From the IMG/VR virus record IMGVR_UViG_3300044699_000127, positions 1 to 42,468 of that record: a DNA stretch of 42,468 bases. One strand, given 5' to 3'. The notes beneath the pieces were generated by a model. The model saw nothing but the letters and a program-made list of their open reading frames with translations. It did no database searches and had not been told where the DNA came from. A program made the translations under genes and the position numbers. The DNA comes from a virus. Below are positions 15,391 to 24,562 of this stretch, in pieces (position 1 is the stretch's first letter; each line of letters opens with the position of its first letter).

Positions 15391-15675
15391 ATGGCGCGCG
15401 GGACCATGATGGAACCGCAGGAGACCTGGTGTGATGACACGGACGTCGACGCAACACTGCGATTCTCTTTTCTGATCAGGCGAAAGGCCGGCACAGCGCC
15501 ACCCGGCCCCCCCTTTTCCAGAATCACCGGTTTCGCCTTCGAGTGCAGACGTCTGCACCGGCGATCCCTACTTCTTATAAAGAACTCGAACGCCGCGTGC
15601 TTTCGCTCGTCCAGGCCTTCCGTGAGCCTGGCCGGCGGAAGCGCGCGCGCAGGAGTCGTTTATGCACGCCTCTGA
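15391..15675 (+). CDS. Uncertain hypothetical protein
   Basis: From ATG 15391 the frame gives MARGTMMEPQETWCDDTDVD, then LRFSFLIRRKAGTAPPGPPF. At the palindrome (15543) a second frame opens with a GTG (QTSAPAIPTSYKELERRVLS, then LVQAFREP) and appears to rejoin the first frame to end at AGVVYARL and TGA 15675. Either one frameshifted gene or only the second half (15543-15675) is real. No family is recognised. The following gene starts six bases later. Confidence 0.35.
   Translation: MARGTMMEPQETWCDDTDVDATLRFSFLIRRKAGTAPPGPPFSRITGFAFECRRLHRRSLLLIKNSNAACFRSSRPSVSLAGGSARAGVVYARL
15543..15558. repeat. 16-bp palindrome GTGCAGACGTCTGCAC, copy 1
   Basis: A perfect palindrome. On the minus strand it is followed by TCGAA, the same flank as copy 2 at 19939. 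Candidate binding site for the phage ParB. Confidence 0.85.
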
Positions 15676-15681
15676 GATCCA

Positions 15682-15915
15682 ATGAAGAAACCCACCAACG
15701 AAAAGCCATTTCAGGGAGAAACAACATCCCCAGAGATTGGCTCGCTCGCCGGCCGGATCCTCAAGGCCGGTATCCATAACGAAGAGGTTGTGGAATTCGG
15801 TCTCGGCGGCGGCAAAACCATCCGGATTACCGGTGCGCAGATGAAGGCGATGGCGAGCAGCCTGGTGAATCAGATGGCGAACAAGCCGGAGAAGCAGAAG
15901 CAGGAGGTTCAGTAA
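15682..15915 (+). CDS. Hypothetical protein
   Basis: 77 residues, intact. The sequence has GETTSPEIGSLAGRILKAGI, a Gly-rich turn with strand (EFGLGGGKTIRITGAQMKAM) and a helical C-terminus ending in Gln/Lys. The stop TAA overlaps the next ATG (TAATG), so it is co-translated with the following gene and then the serine recombinase. The family is unknown; it may be an accessory factor of the recombinase operon. Confidence 0.65.
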   Translation: MKKPTNEKPFQGETTSPEIGSLAGRILKAGIHNEEVVEFGLGGGKTIRITGAQMKAMASSLVNQMANKPEKQKQEVQ

Positions 15916-16197
15916 TGGCAAAGCAACTACCGAAAACCGATGACGCATTGAAGAGGCTGGTCGTTCGGCAGCAGCGCGCGATCGCAATGGGCAAGCGCGG
16001 ATACAAACTTTCTGATCAGCTAACCGATGAGCTCACCAACCACATGAGGGAGGGCCGCGCCGTTCCGCTCGCACTTGGATGCGTCGCCCGCTTGAAGGAC
16101 AAGTTTGCGGAGACCAACCGCGTCGGATACGGCGGCGCCGTTCGCCGGTTCGAGATCGAGATATCCCAAGCCGAGGGACGTGACGGGAAAAGTGTAA
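15915..16197 (+). CDS. Hypothetical protein upstream of recombinase
   Basis: ATG 15915 overlaps the previous TAA. The sequence is basic and helical: DDALKRLVVRQQRAIAMGKR, LSDQLTDELTNHM and VARLKDKFAETNRVG. After RRFEIEISQ a one-base shift gives a stop TAA at 16195-16197 that abuts the recombinase GTG. About 93 residues. No family is recognised, and the arrangement suggests co-expression with the recombinase. Confidence 0.6.
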
Positions 16198-16900
16198 GTG
16201 CGCGTCGCGCTCTACGCACGCGTCTCCACAAAGCAGCACGGCCAGGACGTCGAGACCCAGTTGCAGGCGCTGAGACATGGCCAAACAACGGGGTTGGAAG
16301 ATCAGCGGGAGTACTCCGATCGAGGATGGTCGGGAACGAAGGAACACCGACCGGAGCTCGACCGGCTGATGGCCGACGCAAAGGCCAAAAAGTTTGACGT
16401 GATTGTCTTCTGGCGCTTCGACCGATTTGCCCGGTCCCTCAAGCATCTCATCCAGGCAGCGGACGACCTCAAGAGCTGGGGAGTCGGATTCGTGTCGATG
16501 ACCGAGGGGATCGATACGTCGACGCCGGCGGGCCGGATGGTGTTTCAGATCTTCGGCGCGATCGCAGAGTTCGAGCGGAACCTGATCCGAGAACGGGTTC
16601 AACTCGGTGTCGACCGGGCCCGGCGGGACGGGAGGCGGCTAGGGAGGCCGCCTAAGTACGCGACACGCGAAAAGGAAATCGCCGCGGCAGTCGGCAAACA
16701 GCACAACGTCAAAGCCGTCGCCAGGCAGTTCGGCCTCGCAAGGTCGACAGTCGGGGCATCGTCGCGAGGCAAAGGGCTGAAAGAGGTAAAGCCAAAACTG
16801 CCCGCAAGGCAGACGGGGCAAGGTTGGGCGCGAAAGAGGTAAAGAAAAGGCCGGCCGAGGTAAAGGCGAAGGCGGTAAGACGAAGAAGAAGGCAGCGTGA
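16198..16900 (+). CDS. Serine recombinase (resolvase/invertase family)
   Basis: GTG 16198 directly follows the upstream stop. The N-terminus VRVALYARVSTKQHGQDVET has the catalytic Ser10 within YARVST. Conserved blocks follow: EYSDRGWSGTKEHRPELDRL, FDVIVFWRFDRFARS, GIDTSTPAGRMVFQIFGAIA and EFERNLIRERVQLG, then a GRPPKYATREKEI linker and an HTH (NVKAVARQFGLARSTV). Paired shifts near residues 27-40 and another near residue 185 interrupt the frame; the true end is a Lys/Gly-rich tail stopping at 16900. About 234 residues is the small resolvase/invertase size, not a large serine integrase. It probably inverts or resolves DNA rather than integrating this phage. Confidence 0.9.
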
Positions 16901-17160
16901 ATGATACCGGCAGCACAAACTTCGGCGATGGAAAGAGAACGCGCTCGCGTTCGCCGTGGAGTGCTGCAACTTCGTGCCGGATGCCTGGCAGCGGGATTTC
17001 TTATTGGTCTTGCCATCGGAAGACCCGGACAAACTCCGGATGTCCCTGCAGGACTGCACGGGCCTGGGGAAGAGAGCAGTACTCGGGTTCATCTGCTGCC
17101 ATGGCGGGGAGCCGATGCTGGCCAGCCGGCCGCACAACGAAAGACGTTGCTGGGGTACTG
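16901..17160 (+). CDS. Terminase-like ATPase fragment (frameshifted)
   Basis: ATG follows the recombinase stop directly. After a one-base shift near 16937 the sequence reads ENALAFAVECCNFVPDAWQR, then DFLLVLPSEDPDKLRMSLQD and CTGLGKRAVLGF. A WQ adenine motif followed by R-x-SLQ and a Walker-A-like CTGLGK is the N-terminal pattern of large terminase or similar P-loop ATPases. Walker B and the nuclease domain are absent; a new gene starts at 17161. The true large terminase is at 21110. This is either a remnant or a mis-sequenced gene. Confidence 0.45.
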
Positions 17161-17340
17161 ATGCTGATCAACGTCACAGTTCGGCATCGCCGGGGCCTAA
17201 AGAAGGTCATGCACCATCTGAGGCGCATCATGCCGGCGCCGCATTTCATCGTCGATCTCGATGAAGGCGCCGAATTCGACCCCGAGGATCTCGGCGGAGA
17301 TCCCCAACATCCAATAAGTCCCAAAGGGGTTTTAGCGTGA
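17161..17340 (+). CDS. Small hypothetical protein
   Basis: 59 residues from ATG 17161: INVTVRHRRGLKKVMHHLRR, then MPAPHFIVDLDEGAEFDPED and a Pro/Gly-rich tail. The basic N-terminus and acidic C-terminus are well separated. The stop overlaps the start of the next gene. No family is recognised. Confidence 0.5.
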   Translation: MLINVTVRHRRGLKKVMHHLRRIMPAPHFIVDLDEGAEFDPEDLGGDPQHPISPKGVLA

Positions 17341-18446
17341 CGCGAAAACTTATCGGACCAGGATCCATCCGCATCTCGAGCGGCCGTTCCTCGAACGGGA
17401 AATACTGTCTCGTTCAACAGCTCGACGGATTCATTCATCTCTACACGCTCGCGGGCAAAATGCTCCGCGTTCTCGATCGTTCGATCCGCACCGACACGCA
17501 ACCGATGCTCGACTGGCTGGATGATGATCACGTTTACGTCGTCCAGGAAAACGCGGTCACTCGCCGAAGCCTGATCTCCGACACTGAAGTCGATCTCGTC
17601 AAGACGTTCCCCGAATACAGCAACCTTTCGGGAGGCCGGCACGCGGAGGGCGATCTCCAGAAAAGCGGGTTTATGGCGCTGACGGGAGTCTCGGCCGATG
17701 ACGGTGGCGAATCTGTTTTCACGTTCAACGTTTTGACCGGAGAAACGGGCGCGCCTTATCCCGTCGGAACCCGTTCGATGGTTTGAAAGTCTGCAACGAC
17801 GGCACGATGCTCGTGTCCGGACCTCTCGGCGTCTCGCGATCCGCAAGTCGGAACCTCTTACATGGTGACCGAAGCAACGGGCACGCGTGCGCCTGTGTCG
17901 CGAATGGCCGCTCAAAACTTCTCTGGGTTCGAATGCCCGCCGGCGCGGATGGCAGAACGCCGTGCTGCTGATCGACGTCCAGGATCCCGCCGCGGAAAAC
18001 TCCATCATGTTGATGGACCTGGGGAAAAAGAATTACGCGATGCACTTGTCTGCAGGTCCTGCAGAGGGATTTTGTTCTCTCTACGATCCGACCAATGCGC
18101 TTCCAAACCAGATCTGGCGTCTTCCGTTCGATGGGTCAGCGCCGGAAAAACTCCATGAATGGCGCGCGCCCTACATGGTCGACTACGAACCGCGGGCTAC
18201 TTGCTCGGGAAACCTGATCCTCTACAACGTGCCGGATGGCAGCGGACATTGCCGCGTTCAAGGGCTCTATCTGTCCCCTCCTCAAGATGAGGGGACACCC
18301 GTCGAGCCTCCTCCGGAGGTTGGCGATCGCTACGCGCTGATCGATTACACCCCTTTCGAGGGCCGCAATTCCGGCTCGAGCAGGACCTGGTCGCCCGCGG
18401 CGGCGTGCTCGTCGCAACTTCAACAAGGATGTATGAGCGCGTATGA
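17337..18446 (+). CDS. Propeller-like protein (frameshifted)
   Basis: GTG 17337 overlaps the previous stop. The first 150 residues have repeated beta-strand blocks like blades of a WD40/TolB-type propeller: SNGKYCLVQQLDGFIHLYTL, MLDWLDDDHVYVVQENAVTR and VFTFNVLTGETGAPYPVGTR. Shifts near 17786 and 17900 lead to NAVLLIDVQDPAAENSIMLM, FCSLYDPTNALPNQIWRLPF and NLILYNVPDGSGHCRVQGLY. The end is uncertain; the best stop overlaps the next ATG at 18443. About 370 residues. There is no signal peptide. It may be a virion or adsorption-related protein, but its place before the lysis genes is unusual. Confidence 0.55.
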
Positions 18447-19139
18447 GTGAAAAAACTGGTGGTGGTTCGAGTTTGGGGCCGGCAATCGACAGGATGGGCT
18501 CGCCGGTTATTGATCCCACCGAAACGTCAAAGCTTTGTCTGAAGCTGCGAGTAAACGTCAGGACGACCTGCGTGCAAAAGACAAAGAGATATCCGATTCC
18601 AAGCACCTTCACATGAAAGAACTGACTTCGCTTCGGGCGGACCATGAGCTGCTCGTGGGTACCTTGCGGGAGGAGCACCAATCGAAAATCCAGCACGCCG
18701 AAGCCGACAGGCTGAATTCGATCCGGCAAGTGGACCGTGAGGAAGTCGCCAAGACAGCGGCGGCGGCGAACACGGCGATCATGACCCTGGCGAAAACAAA
18801 CCACAGACCTGCAGCAGACGCTGGCCAAGCAGGTGACCGATACCGCAGCCGCACAGGAAGCTCGTAACGCGGCGCAGTACGGGGATGTGAACAAGCGGTT
18901 GTCGGCGCTCGAGCTGGCAATGTCCGAAGGTAAAGGCAAGACGTCGGTGTCGATCCGCAAATGGATCGGCTGACAACCCTTGTTGAGCAGATGGCCCGGA
19001 CTCAATCGGCGGGCACTGGAGCACAACAGGCCGCCAAAGACTACACCGCATGGATATTGGCCGGCCTTGGGGCTTTGTTCGGACTGGCGTCCTTCATCTT
19101 TGCCTCGTCTACTTCATCCGGGCAGTCCCCCCCAACTAA
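18443..19139 (+). CDS. Coiled-coil protein with C-terminal membrane helix (frameshifted)
   Basis: ATG 18443 overlaps the previous stop as ATGA. After a shift near 18535 the body is a long charged helix: SEAASKRQDDLRAKDKEISD, LTSLRADHELLVGTLREEHQ, then VNKRLSALELAMSEG and MDRLTTLVEQMARTQ. Near the end lies one transmembrane segment (AWILAGLGALFGLASFIF). A slip in a C6 run gives the stop at 19137. A cytoplasmic or periplasmic coiled coil anchored next to an endolysin gene suggests a lysis-cassette role (holin- or spanin-like), which is inference. Confidence 0.6.
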
Positions 19140-19191
19140 AGGAGTAACGCGTTCCGATGGTCCGATAGAAAAGAAAGAGAAGGAGAAAGTC

Positions 19192-19341
19192 ATGGAAGAC
19201 ATGTTGATGACGATGGGTATTTCGATCATCCTGGCCTCGATCAAAAACCCCAAAAACAAGGCGAAGTTGAAGAAGGCGATGCTCAAAGTACGCAATGCGA
19301 TCAACGCAGCCTACGCCAGTGATCCGGACTTTGAGGTTTAG
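19192..19341 (+). CDS. Small protein of the lysis cassette
   Basis: 49 residues from ATG 19192, six bases after GGAG. A hydrophobic start (MLMTMGISIILASI) precedes a Lys-rich helix (NPKNKAKLKKAMLKVRNAIN) and an acidic end. It is too short for two full membrane helices but could be a membrane-associated antiholin-like peptide. Its 3' end overlaps the start of the endolysin frame. Confidence 0.5.
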   Translation: MEDMLMTMGISIILASIKNPKNKAKLKKAMLKVRNAINAAYASDPDFEV

Positions 19342-19877
19342 CGGTTTCTCCAGGTCGTTCGCGGACGTCGTCGCCCTCGAGGCGCGTACTCGCACGACCC
19401 GGCGGATCCAGGAGGGGAAACAAAGTTCGGGATTACGTTCGGGACCGCGCGCGTCCACGGGTACATGGGAACGATGCGGGACATGCCGTTGACCGAAGCC
19501 CGGCGGATCTACAAGGTCGCGTTCTGGGACTTCATGGAACTCGACGCGATCGGGGCGTTGAGCCCGAAGGTAGCGGCCGAGCTGTTCGAGTGTGGCGTGA
19601 ACAATGGCCCGGCGATCGCCGGCATGTTCCTGCAGCGAGCTCTGAACAAGCTGAACAACGGTGGGAAGTTCTATCCGGACCTAAAGGATACCGACGGGGT
19701 GATTGGGCCGTGACGATCGCGGCGTTTATCGCCTTCGTGCGGGCCCGCGGGAAGAATGGCGAGCTGGTGATGCTGCTGGCGTTGAATTGCCAGCAGGGCG
19801 CGCGCTACCTGGCCAGCAGGAACGAGCGGTTCATCTTCGGCTGGATGCTGAAGCGCGTGAATTTGTTAGTCGATTAG
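19331..19877 (+). CDS. Endolysin, GH108 family N-acetylmuramidase (frameshifted)
   Basis: After correcting a missing G near 19390, the N-terminus gives ALEGAYSHDPADPGGETKFG and ITFG, the GH108 signature with catalytic Glu in EGAYS and the DPGGxTxxGI block. The rest follows in order: MPLTEARRIYKVAFWDFM, LFECGVNNGPAIAGMFLQ and KDTDGVIGP. After another shift near 19711 comes TIAAFIAFVRARG, then LNCQQGARYLASRNERFIFG, matching the PG_binding_3 helical domain. About 180 residues, the usual size. It hydrolyses glycan strands of peptidoglycan at lysis. A TTG at 19331 is the likely start. No signal peptide is visible, so a holin would be needed. Confidence 0.85.
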
Positions 19878-19903
19878 GAAAGAAAGAGACGTGAGTTTCT
19901 TGG

Positions 19904-19938
19904 GGGATTTTTAGGGAAAGATAGGGATTTTTAGGGAA
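19904..19938 (+). repeat. Two 15-bp direct repeats (iteron-like)
   Basis: GGGATTTTTAGGGAA occurs at 19904-19918 and again at 19924-19938, with a 20-bp period. It is immediately followed by copy 2 of the 16-bp palindrome. The element sits in the only intergenic gap between the endolysin and the next gene. Confidence 0.85.
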
Positions 19939-19954
19939 GTGCAGACGTCTGCAC
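19939..19954. repeat. 16-bp palindrome GTGCAGACGTCTGCAC, copy 2
   Basis: Perfect palindrome followed by TCGAA, as in the inverted copy 1. It abuts the direct repeats. Intergenic. Confidence 0.9.
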
Positions 19955-19969
19955 TCGAAAGAGGGAATC

Positions 19970-20302
19970 ATGAATGTAGCACCTGTCGACCGAACCGCCC
20001 GCGTTCTCGCCGATGGATCTCCAGAGACGGACGACCATCGAGAGATCAACCCGAACACGGGCCAACAAAAGGGCTACGTCGTGCTGTCGGCCGAAGAGCG
20101 CGCGAAAGGATTCGTGCGGCCTGTTCGGCGAATCTATCAACACACCCCGTGTGGCGCTACGACAACGATGGGCCTCTCGATTGCGGAAACCTATGCACGC
20201 GATCCCGGATTCTATTCCGGCACGTTTTGCACTAGATGCCGCGCCCACTTTCCTTTGAATGAATTCGTCTGGGACGGTACCGACGAACAGGTTGGCTCAT
20301 GA
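19970..20302 (+). CDS. Conserved phage hypothetical protein with CxxC
   Basis: 110 residues, intact. The pattern GYVVLSAEERAKGFVRPVRR, then CGATTTMGLSIAETYARDPG and FCTRCRAHFPLNEFVWDGTD, is a form seen in phage hypothetical proteins encoded just before HNH/terminase genes. C(19)..C and CTRC with His could bind zinc. The stop overlaps the next ATG. Function unknown; it may assist packaging. Confidence 0.75.
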   Translation: MNVAPVDRTARVLADGSPETDDHREINPNTGQQKGYVVLSAEERAKGFVRPVRRIYQHTPCGATTTMGLSIAETYARDPGFYSGTFCTRCRAHFPLNEFVWDGTDEQVGS

Positions 20303-20633
20303 CCACTGAGCGCTTATGGTCACTTACCGGTGTCCTGTTGGTTGCCCTCTGCCTCATAGGTACCACCCCCGGCTACGCGCAGACCAGCGCGGCTACACCA
20401 GCGCACGCTGGAAGCGAGAGCGGCTCCAGTTCCTTTACGAGAATCCACTGTGTGTTCGATGTCGTGCGAAGGCATCACCTGCCCAGCAACGGTCAAGGAT
20501 CACGTCGTACCAGTCACCGGTCCCGACGATCCCACGTTTTGGACTGGACCATTCCAGGCGTTATGTGATTGCCGCACTCATCAGTGTCATCGAGTCAAGA
20601 CGCGCGAGGACATGCGGGGGCGCGGTAGGGTAG
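20299..20633 (+). CDS. HNH endonuclease (frameshifted)
   Basis: One frame from ATG 20299 overlaps the previous stop; ATG 20316 opens another with RCPVGCPLPHRYHPRLRADQ. The core is RGYTSARWKRERLQFLYENP and LCVRC, then in a shifted frame TCPATVKDHVVPVTGPDDPT and FWTGPFQALCDCRTHQCHRV, then KTRED. DH of VKDHVVP, the ALCD block and CHxxKT match phage HNH nucleases with a zinc-binding Cys cluster. These are encoded beside the terminase and are needed for cos cleavage in several HK97-type phages. The exact start and stop are obscured by indels. Confidence 0.8.
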
Positions 20634-20748
20634 GCGAAATCCTCCTAAGTCCTTTAGAGCGGAAACCCGCGGGCATTTCCGCGCATTTTTGTGATTTGAA
20701 AATTTCTAGAGAAAGGGCCCCCTGAAGCGGGCAGCGAAAAGTGTTGGC

Positions 20749-21089
20749 ATGCCCGGACGTAAACCAAAGCCGACACATATGCACCTGGTCGAGGGACGTT
20801 TAACGTCACCCGCCACAAAGATCGGACCGATGAGCCCGCCGTCAAGGAGCCGATCGCGAAGCCGAAGTCCTTACGTGGCCGCGCTTCGAAAATCTGGGAT
20901 GAGGTGATGGAGTTTGCGTACTGGCTGACGGCGGCCGACAGCCACACCCTGGCGATGTGGTGCAGGCTCACCGCCCAGGCCGAAAAGGATTTTAAGGGTT
21001 TCACGGGCTCGATGCTCTCGAATCATCGAGCCTATGGGTCCGTGTTGGGGTTCGATCCGTCGTCACGTTCGCGCATCAATGATCGGTAA
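20749..21089 (+). CDS. terS: Terminase small subunit, P27 family
   Basis: ATG 20749 opens PGRKPKPTHMHLVEG; one missing base near 20803 shifts the frame to TFNVTRHKDRTDEP, the RHxxRxxEP block of P27-type small terminases. The rest (KSLRGRASKIWDEVMEFAYW, LAMWCRLTAQAEKDFKG and SSRSRINDR) matches the family. About 113 residues. It recognises the phage packaging site and recruits the large subunit encoded next. The terS-terL order and the HNH gene upstream are standard. Confidence 0.85.
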
Positions 21090-21109
21090 AGCGCTGGGTA
21101 AGAAAACTG

Positions 21110-22855
21110 GTGAAAAAGAAAAGAGCAATAAGTTCTACGCCTGATCCGGTGACTCAATACGCTCTGGACGTCACGAGCGGAAAAGAGATTGCCGGACCTC
21201 TGGTGCGATTAGCCGCGAGCGGCATCTGCGCGACCTGGCGATGGCCCCCCGGCGTGATTGAAATGGGAATGGACCGAGTGGAGGTCTGCGCCGCGCGGTA
21301 CCGGAAAGTACGTCGCGGATTTCTTCGAGAACGAGCTCGTGTTGGCCGAGGAGATTCCGTTTGTCCTGGCGCCGCCGCTGATGTTTATCATCGGCTCGTT
21401 ATTCGGCTGGAAGGGTCCTGACGGATATCGCCGCTTCCGCATCGCATTCATCGAGATCGGCAAAGGCAATGCGAAGACAACGCTGGGTGTGGCCTGGGCC
21501 TGTACATGCTTGTCGCCGACGGGGAGCTGACTGCGGATTGCTACATGGCGGCCGCCGAAAAAGACCAGGCGAAGATCCCGTTCAAGGATTCCGTCAATTT
21601 TCTCAACCGTAACCAGCGGCTCGATTCCGTAATCAAGCGCAGCGGCAGCGACGGTCAGGAGTGGAATCTGGCGTACCTGAAAACAGGATCCTTCCTGCGC
21701 CGATCGCGTCAGAATCCAAAGGCCGCGGCCGCTCCGGATTCCGCCCCCACTTCGTGCTGCTGGACGAACTGCACGAGCATCCAACCGCCGCCATGGTCGA
21801 CCTCGCCGAAGCCAACCTGAAGACCAGGACCCAGCCCCTGGTGTGCAAGATCACGAACTCTGGTGTCGTGGATCCAGGCGCGGTCTGCTTCCAGACCCAC
21901 GAGCATGGCGAGCGGATGCTGCAGGGGATCGATCCGAACGATGACTCCCGCTTCTTCTACATCGGCGGCCTCGACAAAGGCGATTCGTACCTGGATCCGG
22001 CGATCCGAAAGAAAGCCAATCCGATGTATGACGTGATTCCGCGGATGGACCGTTACCTCGACGATGCCGTTGCAACAGCGAAGGGCATGCCGTCGAAAGT
22101 TTCGGTCATTCGCCGGCTCAATTTCTGCGAGTGGGTCGAGAGTGCGGATCCGTGGGTAGACAAGGAGATTTGGGACTCCAATAGCGGCGAGGTGGATCTC
22201 AAGTCCTTGATCGGCCGCCCGTGCTTCGGCGGGCTCGATCTATCGAGACGGGTGGATCTCACCGCGCTCGTCCTTGTGTTTCCTGACGATGTCGAGTTGG
22301 TGCGCGACAAGGCCGACGAGGAAGCGCCGCGCGGTTCGTGGATGTCTTACTGTTCGCGTGGACGCCGCCGAGGGAATTCTGGACCGCGAGCACCGCGACA
22401 AGGCGCCTTACTCGCAGTGGATAAAAGAAGCGTTCTCTTAACCACGCTGGCAAGACGATCGATTACAGCTTCGTTGCGGTCAAGATCGGTCAACTCGCGA
22501 AGCTCTACGATATTCAGTTGGTGGCGTTCGATCACTGGCACTTCGACGAGATGGAGAAGGCGCTGAACGAGGCGTCGGTCCACATCACGGCAATGGACCA
22601 TGCCCAGGGATTTGCCGGCATGAATCCGGCGATCGAAGTGACTGAGGAAGATTTAAAGAACGGCGCATCCGGCACGGCGGCAATCCACTCCTGACATCCG
22701 CAGTTTTCAATCTGAAGGTCGAGAAGAATGCCGCGGCGCTCCGATCGTTCGAAAAGCGGAAGGCCACAGGCCGAATCGATCCAGCGCTCTCGCTGGTGAT
22801 GGGACGCCACGCCGCCGAGACGGCAGAACCGCAGGCTCTTACGCCTGCACTGTGA
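21110..22855 (+). CDS. terL: Terminase large subunit (HK97/Terminase_1 type, frameshifted)
   Basis: The frame starts at GTG 21110. The N-terminus has DPVTQYALDVTSGKEIAGPL; then PFVLAPPLMFIIGSLFGWKG, a Walker-A-like IEIGKGNAKTTLG, and Walker B HFVLLDELHEH. The nuclease domain shows CFGGLDLSRRVDLTALVLVF with its catalytic Asp, and the C-terminus NLKVEKNAAALRSFEKRKAT, then IDPALSLVMGRHAAE. About 580 residues. Shifts near 21230, 21500, 21700, 22360 and 22690 interrupt it. The ATPase powers DNA packaging through the portal and the nuclease domain cuts the concatemer. This is the clearest family assignment in the packaging block. Confidence 0.95.
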
Positions 22856-22875
22856 TCTAACGTGGGAGGAGCGGC

Positions 22876-23034
22876 ATGAACAAGCTGAGAGACTTGATGC
22901 AAAAGATCGATTCCGCCGATGTAGGGCTCGCGCTCGTTGGTGGCGGAGTTGCTCTGATCCATTTCGGGGCTGCTCTAATTATCGTCGGAGCAATCCTGGT
23001 TCTTCAGGTGCGCCCCTTGCGGACGTGGCTGTAA
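22876..23034 (+). CDS. Small membrane protein between terL and portal
   Basis: 52 residues, intact, from ATG 22876 behind GGGAGGAG. A charged N-terminus (NKLRDLMQKIDSADVG) precedes one long transmembrane segment (LIHFGAALIIVGAILVL). The stop TAA overlaps the portal ATG as TAATG. It could be a minor membrane protein or a holin candidate; the sequence does not decide. Genes of this size in this position are common in HK97-type phages. Confidence 0.7.
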   Translation: MNKLRDLMQKIDSADVGLALVGGGVALIHFGAALIIVGAILVLQVRPLRTWL

Positions 23035-24562
23035 TGGCGCTGTTAATCAAGAACGCCACGTACAAGGAAACCACCGGATGGTTTGCAGATTGCTTCGCGG
23101 AGGACAGGAGTCTGACTCCGGCGCGTCGTGAGCCAACGCACGGCGATGACGATGGCCGTGGTCTGGCAATGTGTGAACTGGCGCGCGAAGATGTACGGGC
23201 ACCTCCCGCATAAGCTGATGGAAAACGTCACGATGTTCGGAAGGACGCTCAGCAGAAGCCTGGAATCATTGGCTGTTTCCTATCCTTCACTCCTCGCCAA
23301 ACCCGACCTTGACTGCGGGCGGCGTACCACGGTTTGATTTCCGCGGATCTACACCTTGACGGAAACTCCTATGCCTGGATCGACCGTGGCTCGAACACCG
23401 GGCGCATACGGAATCTCTGGCGCTTCCTGCCCAATATGATGAGGCTCGCCACCGAGCGGGGCGTGATCGATTACTACGCACGCCGCAGCGACGGGACAGA
23501 GCAGCGATTTGAAGCGAGCGAGATCCTGCACATCCGCGGCCTGGGTTACGACGGCGTGCGTGGCTACAACCCGATTCACTTGATGCGCGAAGAACTCGGA
23601 TGGACCTTAGGGACTCGGAAGTTTTCGTCGAAATACTACCGCAACGCGTTCAGGCCAAGCGGTCTGCTCATCTCTCCGTCCGTGCTTAAAGAGCCAGCAA
23701 AATCCGGGCTGATCAATGCCCTGCGCGAAAGCGGGAAAGAAGGAGGGCTCGCGCTGATAGAAGGCGCTCTCGATTTCAAACCTATGGGTATCCCGCAAAA
23801 CGACGCTCAGTTCCTCGAGACCATGCAGTTCCAGGACGACCGGGTGGCCGGATCATGGAAGTGTACCCGCACGAGATCGGCATCATGCGCCACATGACGA
23901 ACAACAACGTGGAGCAAATGACGATCTCCTCGGTAACGCGGAACCTTTTACCGTTCTCGGTCGGCGTTGAGCAGTGGATGGAACTGCAACTCCTCTCCTA
24001 TGCTCGTCTTCGGGGCGTGGCGGCGGCACAGAGCGCGAACGGTACTCGATCCGGTCTAACTTCAACGCCTTGCTTCGCGGCGACACAGCGTCCCAGACAG
24101 CGCACATTACGGCCATGTTCGACCGCGGTATTTATTCCGGCAACGACGGCGCGGCCTACCTGGGGAATTCGCCCTACGAAGGCGGCGACACCCGGTTTAT
24201 CAATCGCGCCTACGGACCTGTGGACATGGCTGGTGAGTGGTCGAAGGCCTCGCAGAACAATCCGTCACCTGCGGAGCCGGATCCGGATAAAGGCGAGACC
24301 GGCAAGAAGGCGGCTAAGCTCGCGCTGGCCGTGTTCCGCGGGGGCGTCGGCGCACGCTCGCACGCAAGGGCGACCGCGAGAAGGCCGTCGCGTCGGTCTT
24401 CGGGGAGTTCCTCGAAGGTCTTGGATTCTCCGCGGACTTCGCCAGTGAATATCTTGGAGCTCTGGCGAAGCGCTCGAATCATGGACGGAGGCGGAGGCAG
24501 GAAGCATCGCCGAATCGGAAGTTACTCGCGCCATGGAGGCGCTCACAAGGAGGCAGCAGTGA
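23034..24562 (+). CDS. Portal protein, HK97 family (frameshifted)
   Basis: The start overlaps the previous stop. The N-terminus is broken several times before 23330 (LIKNATYKETTGWFAD, then VSQRTAMTMAVVWQCVN). A long intact stretch follows: LDGNSYAWIDRGSNTGRIRN, EILHIRGLGYDGVRGYNPIH and MGIPQNDAQFLETMQFQDDR. After a shift come PHEIGIMRHMTNNNVEQM and SIRSNFNALLRGDTASQTAH, the DNA-tunnel and clip region of HK97 portals. The C-terminus ends ESEVTRAMEALTRRQQ, with a stop overlapping the protease GTG. About 508 residues. It forms the dodecameric ring at one capsid vertex through which DNA passes. Confidence 0.93.

Noticed and set aside
17001-18008. Long minus-strand ORF of 335 codons
   Set aside because: It is antisense to the propeller-like gene, which has an overlapping start with its neighbour and coherent strands.
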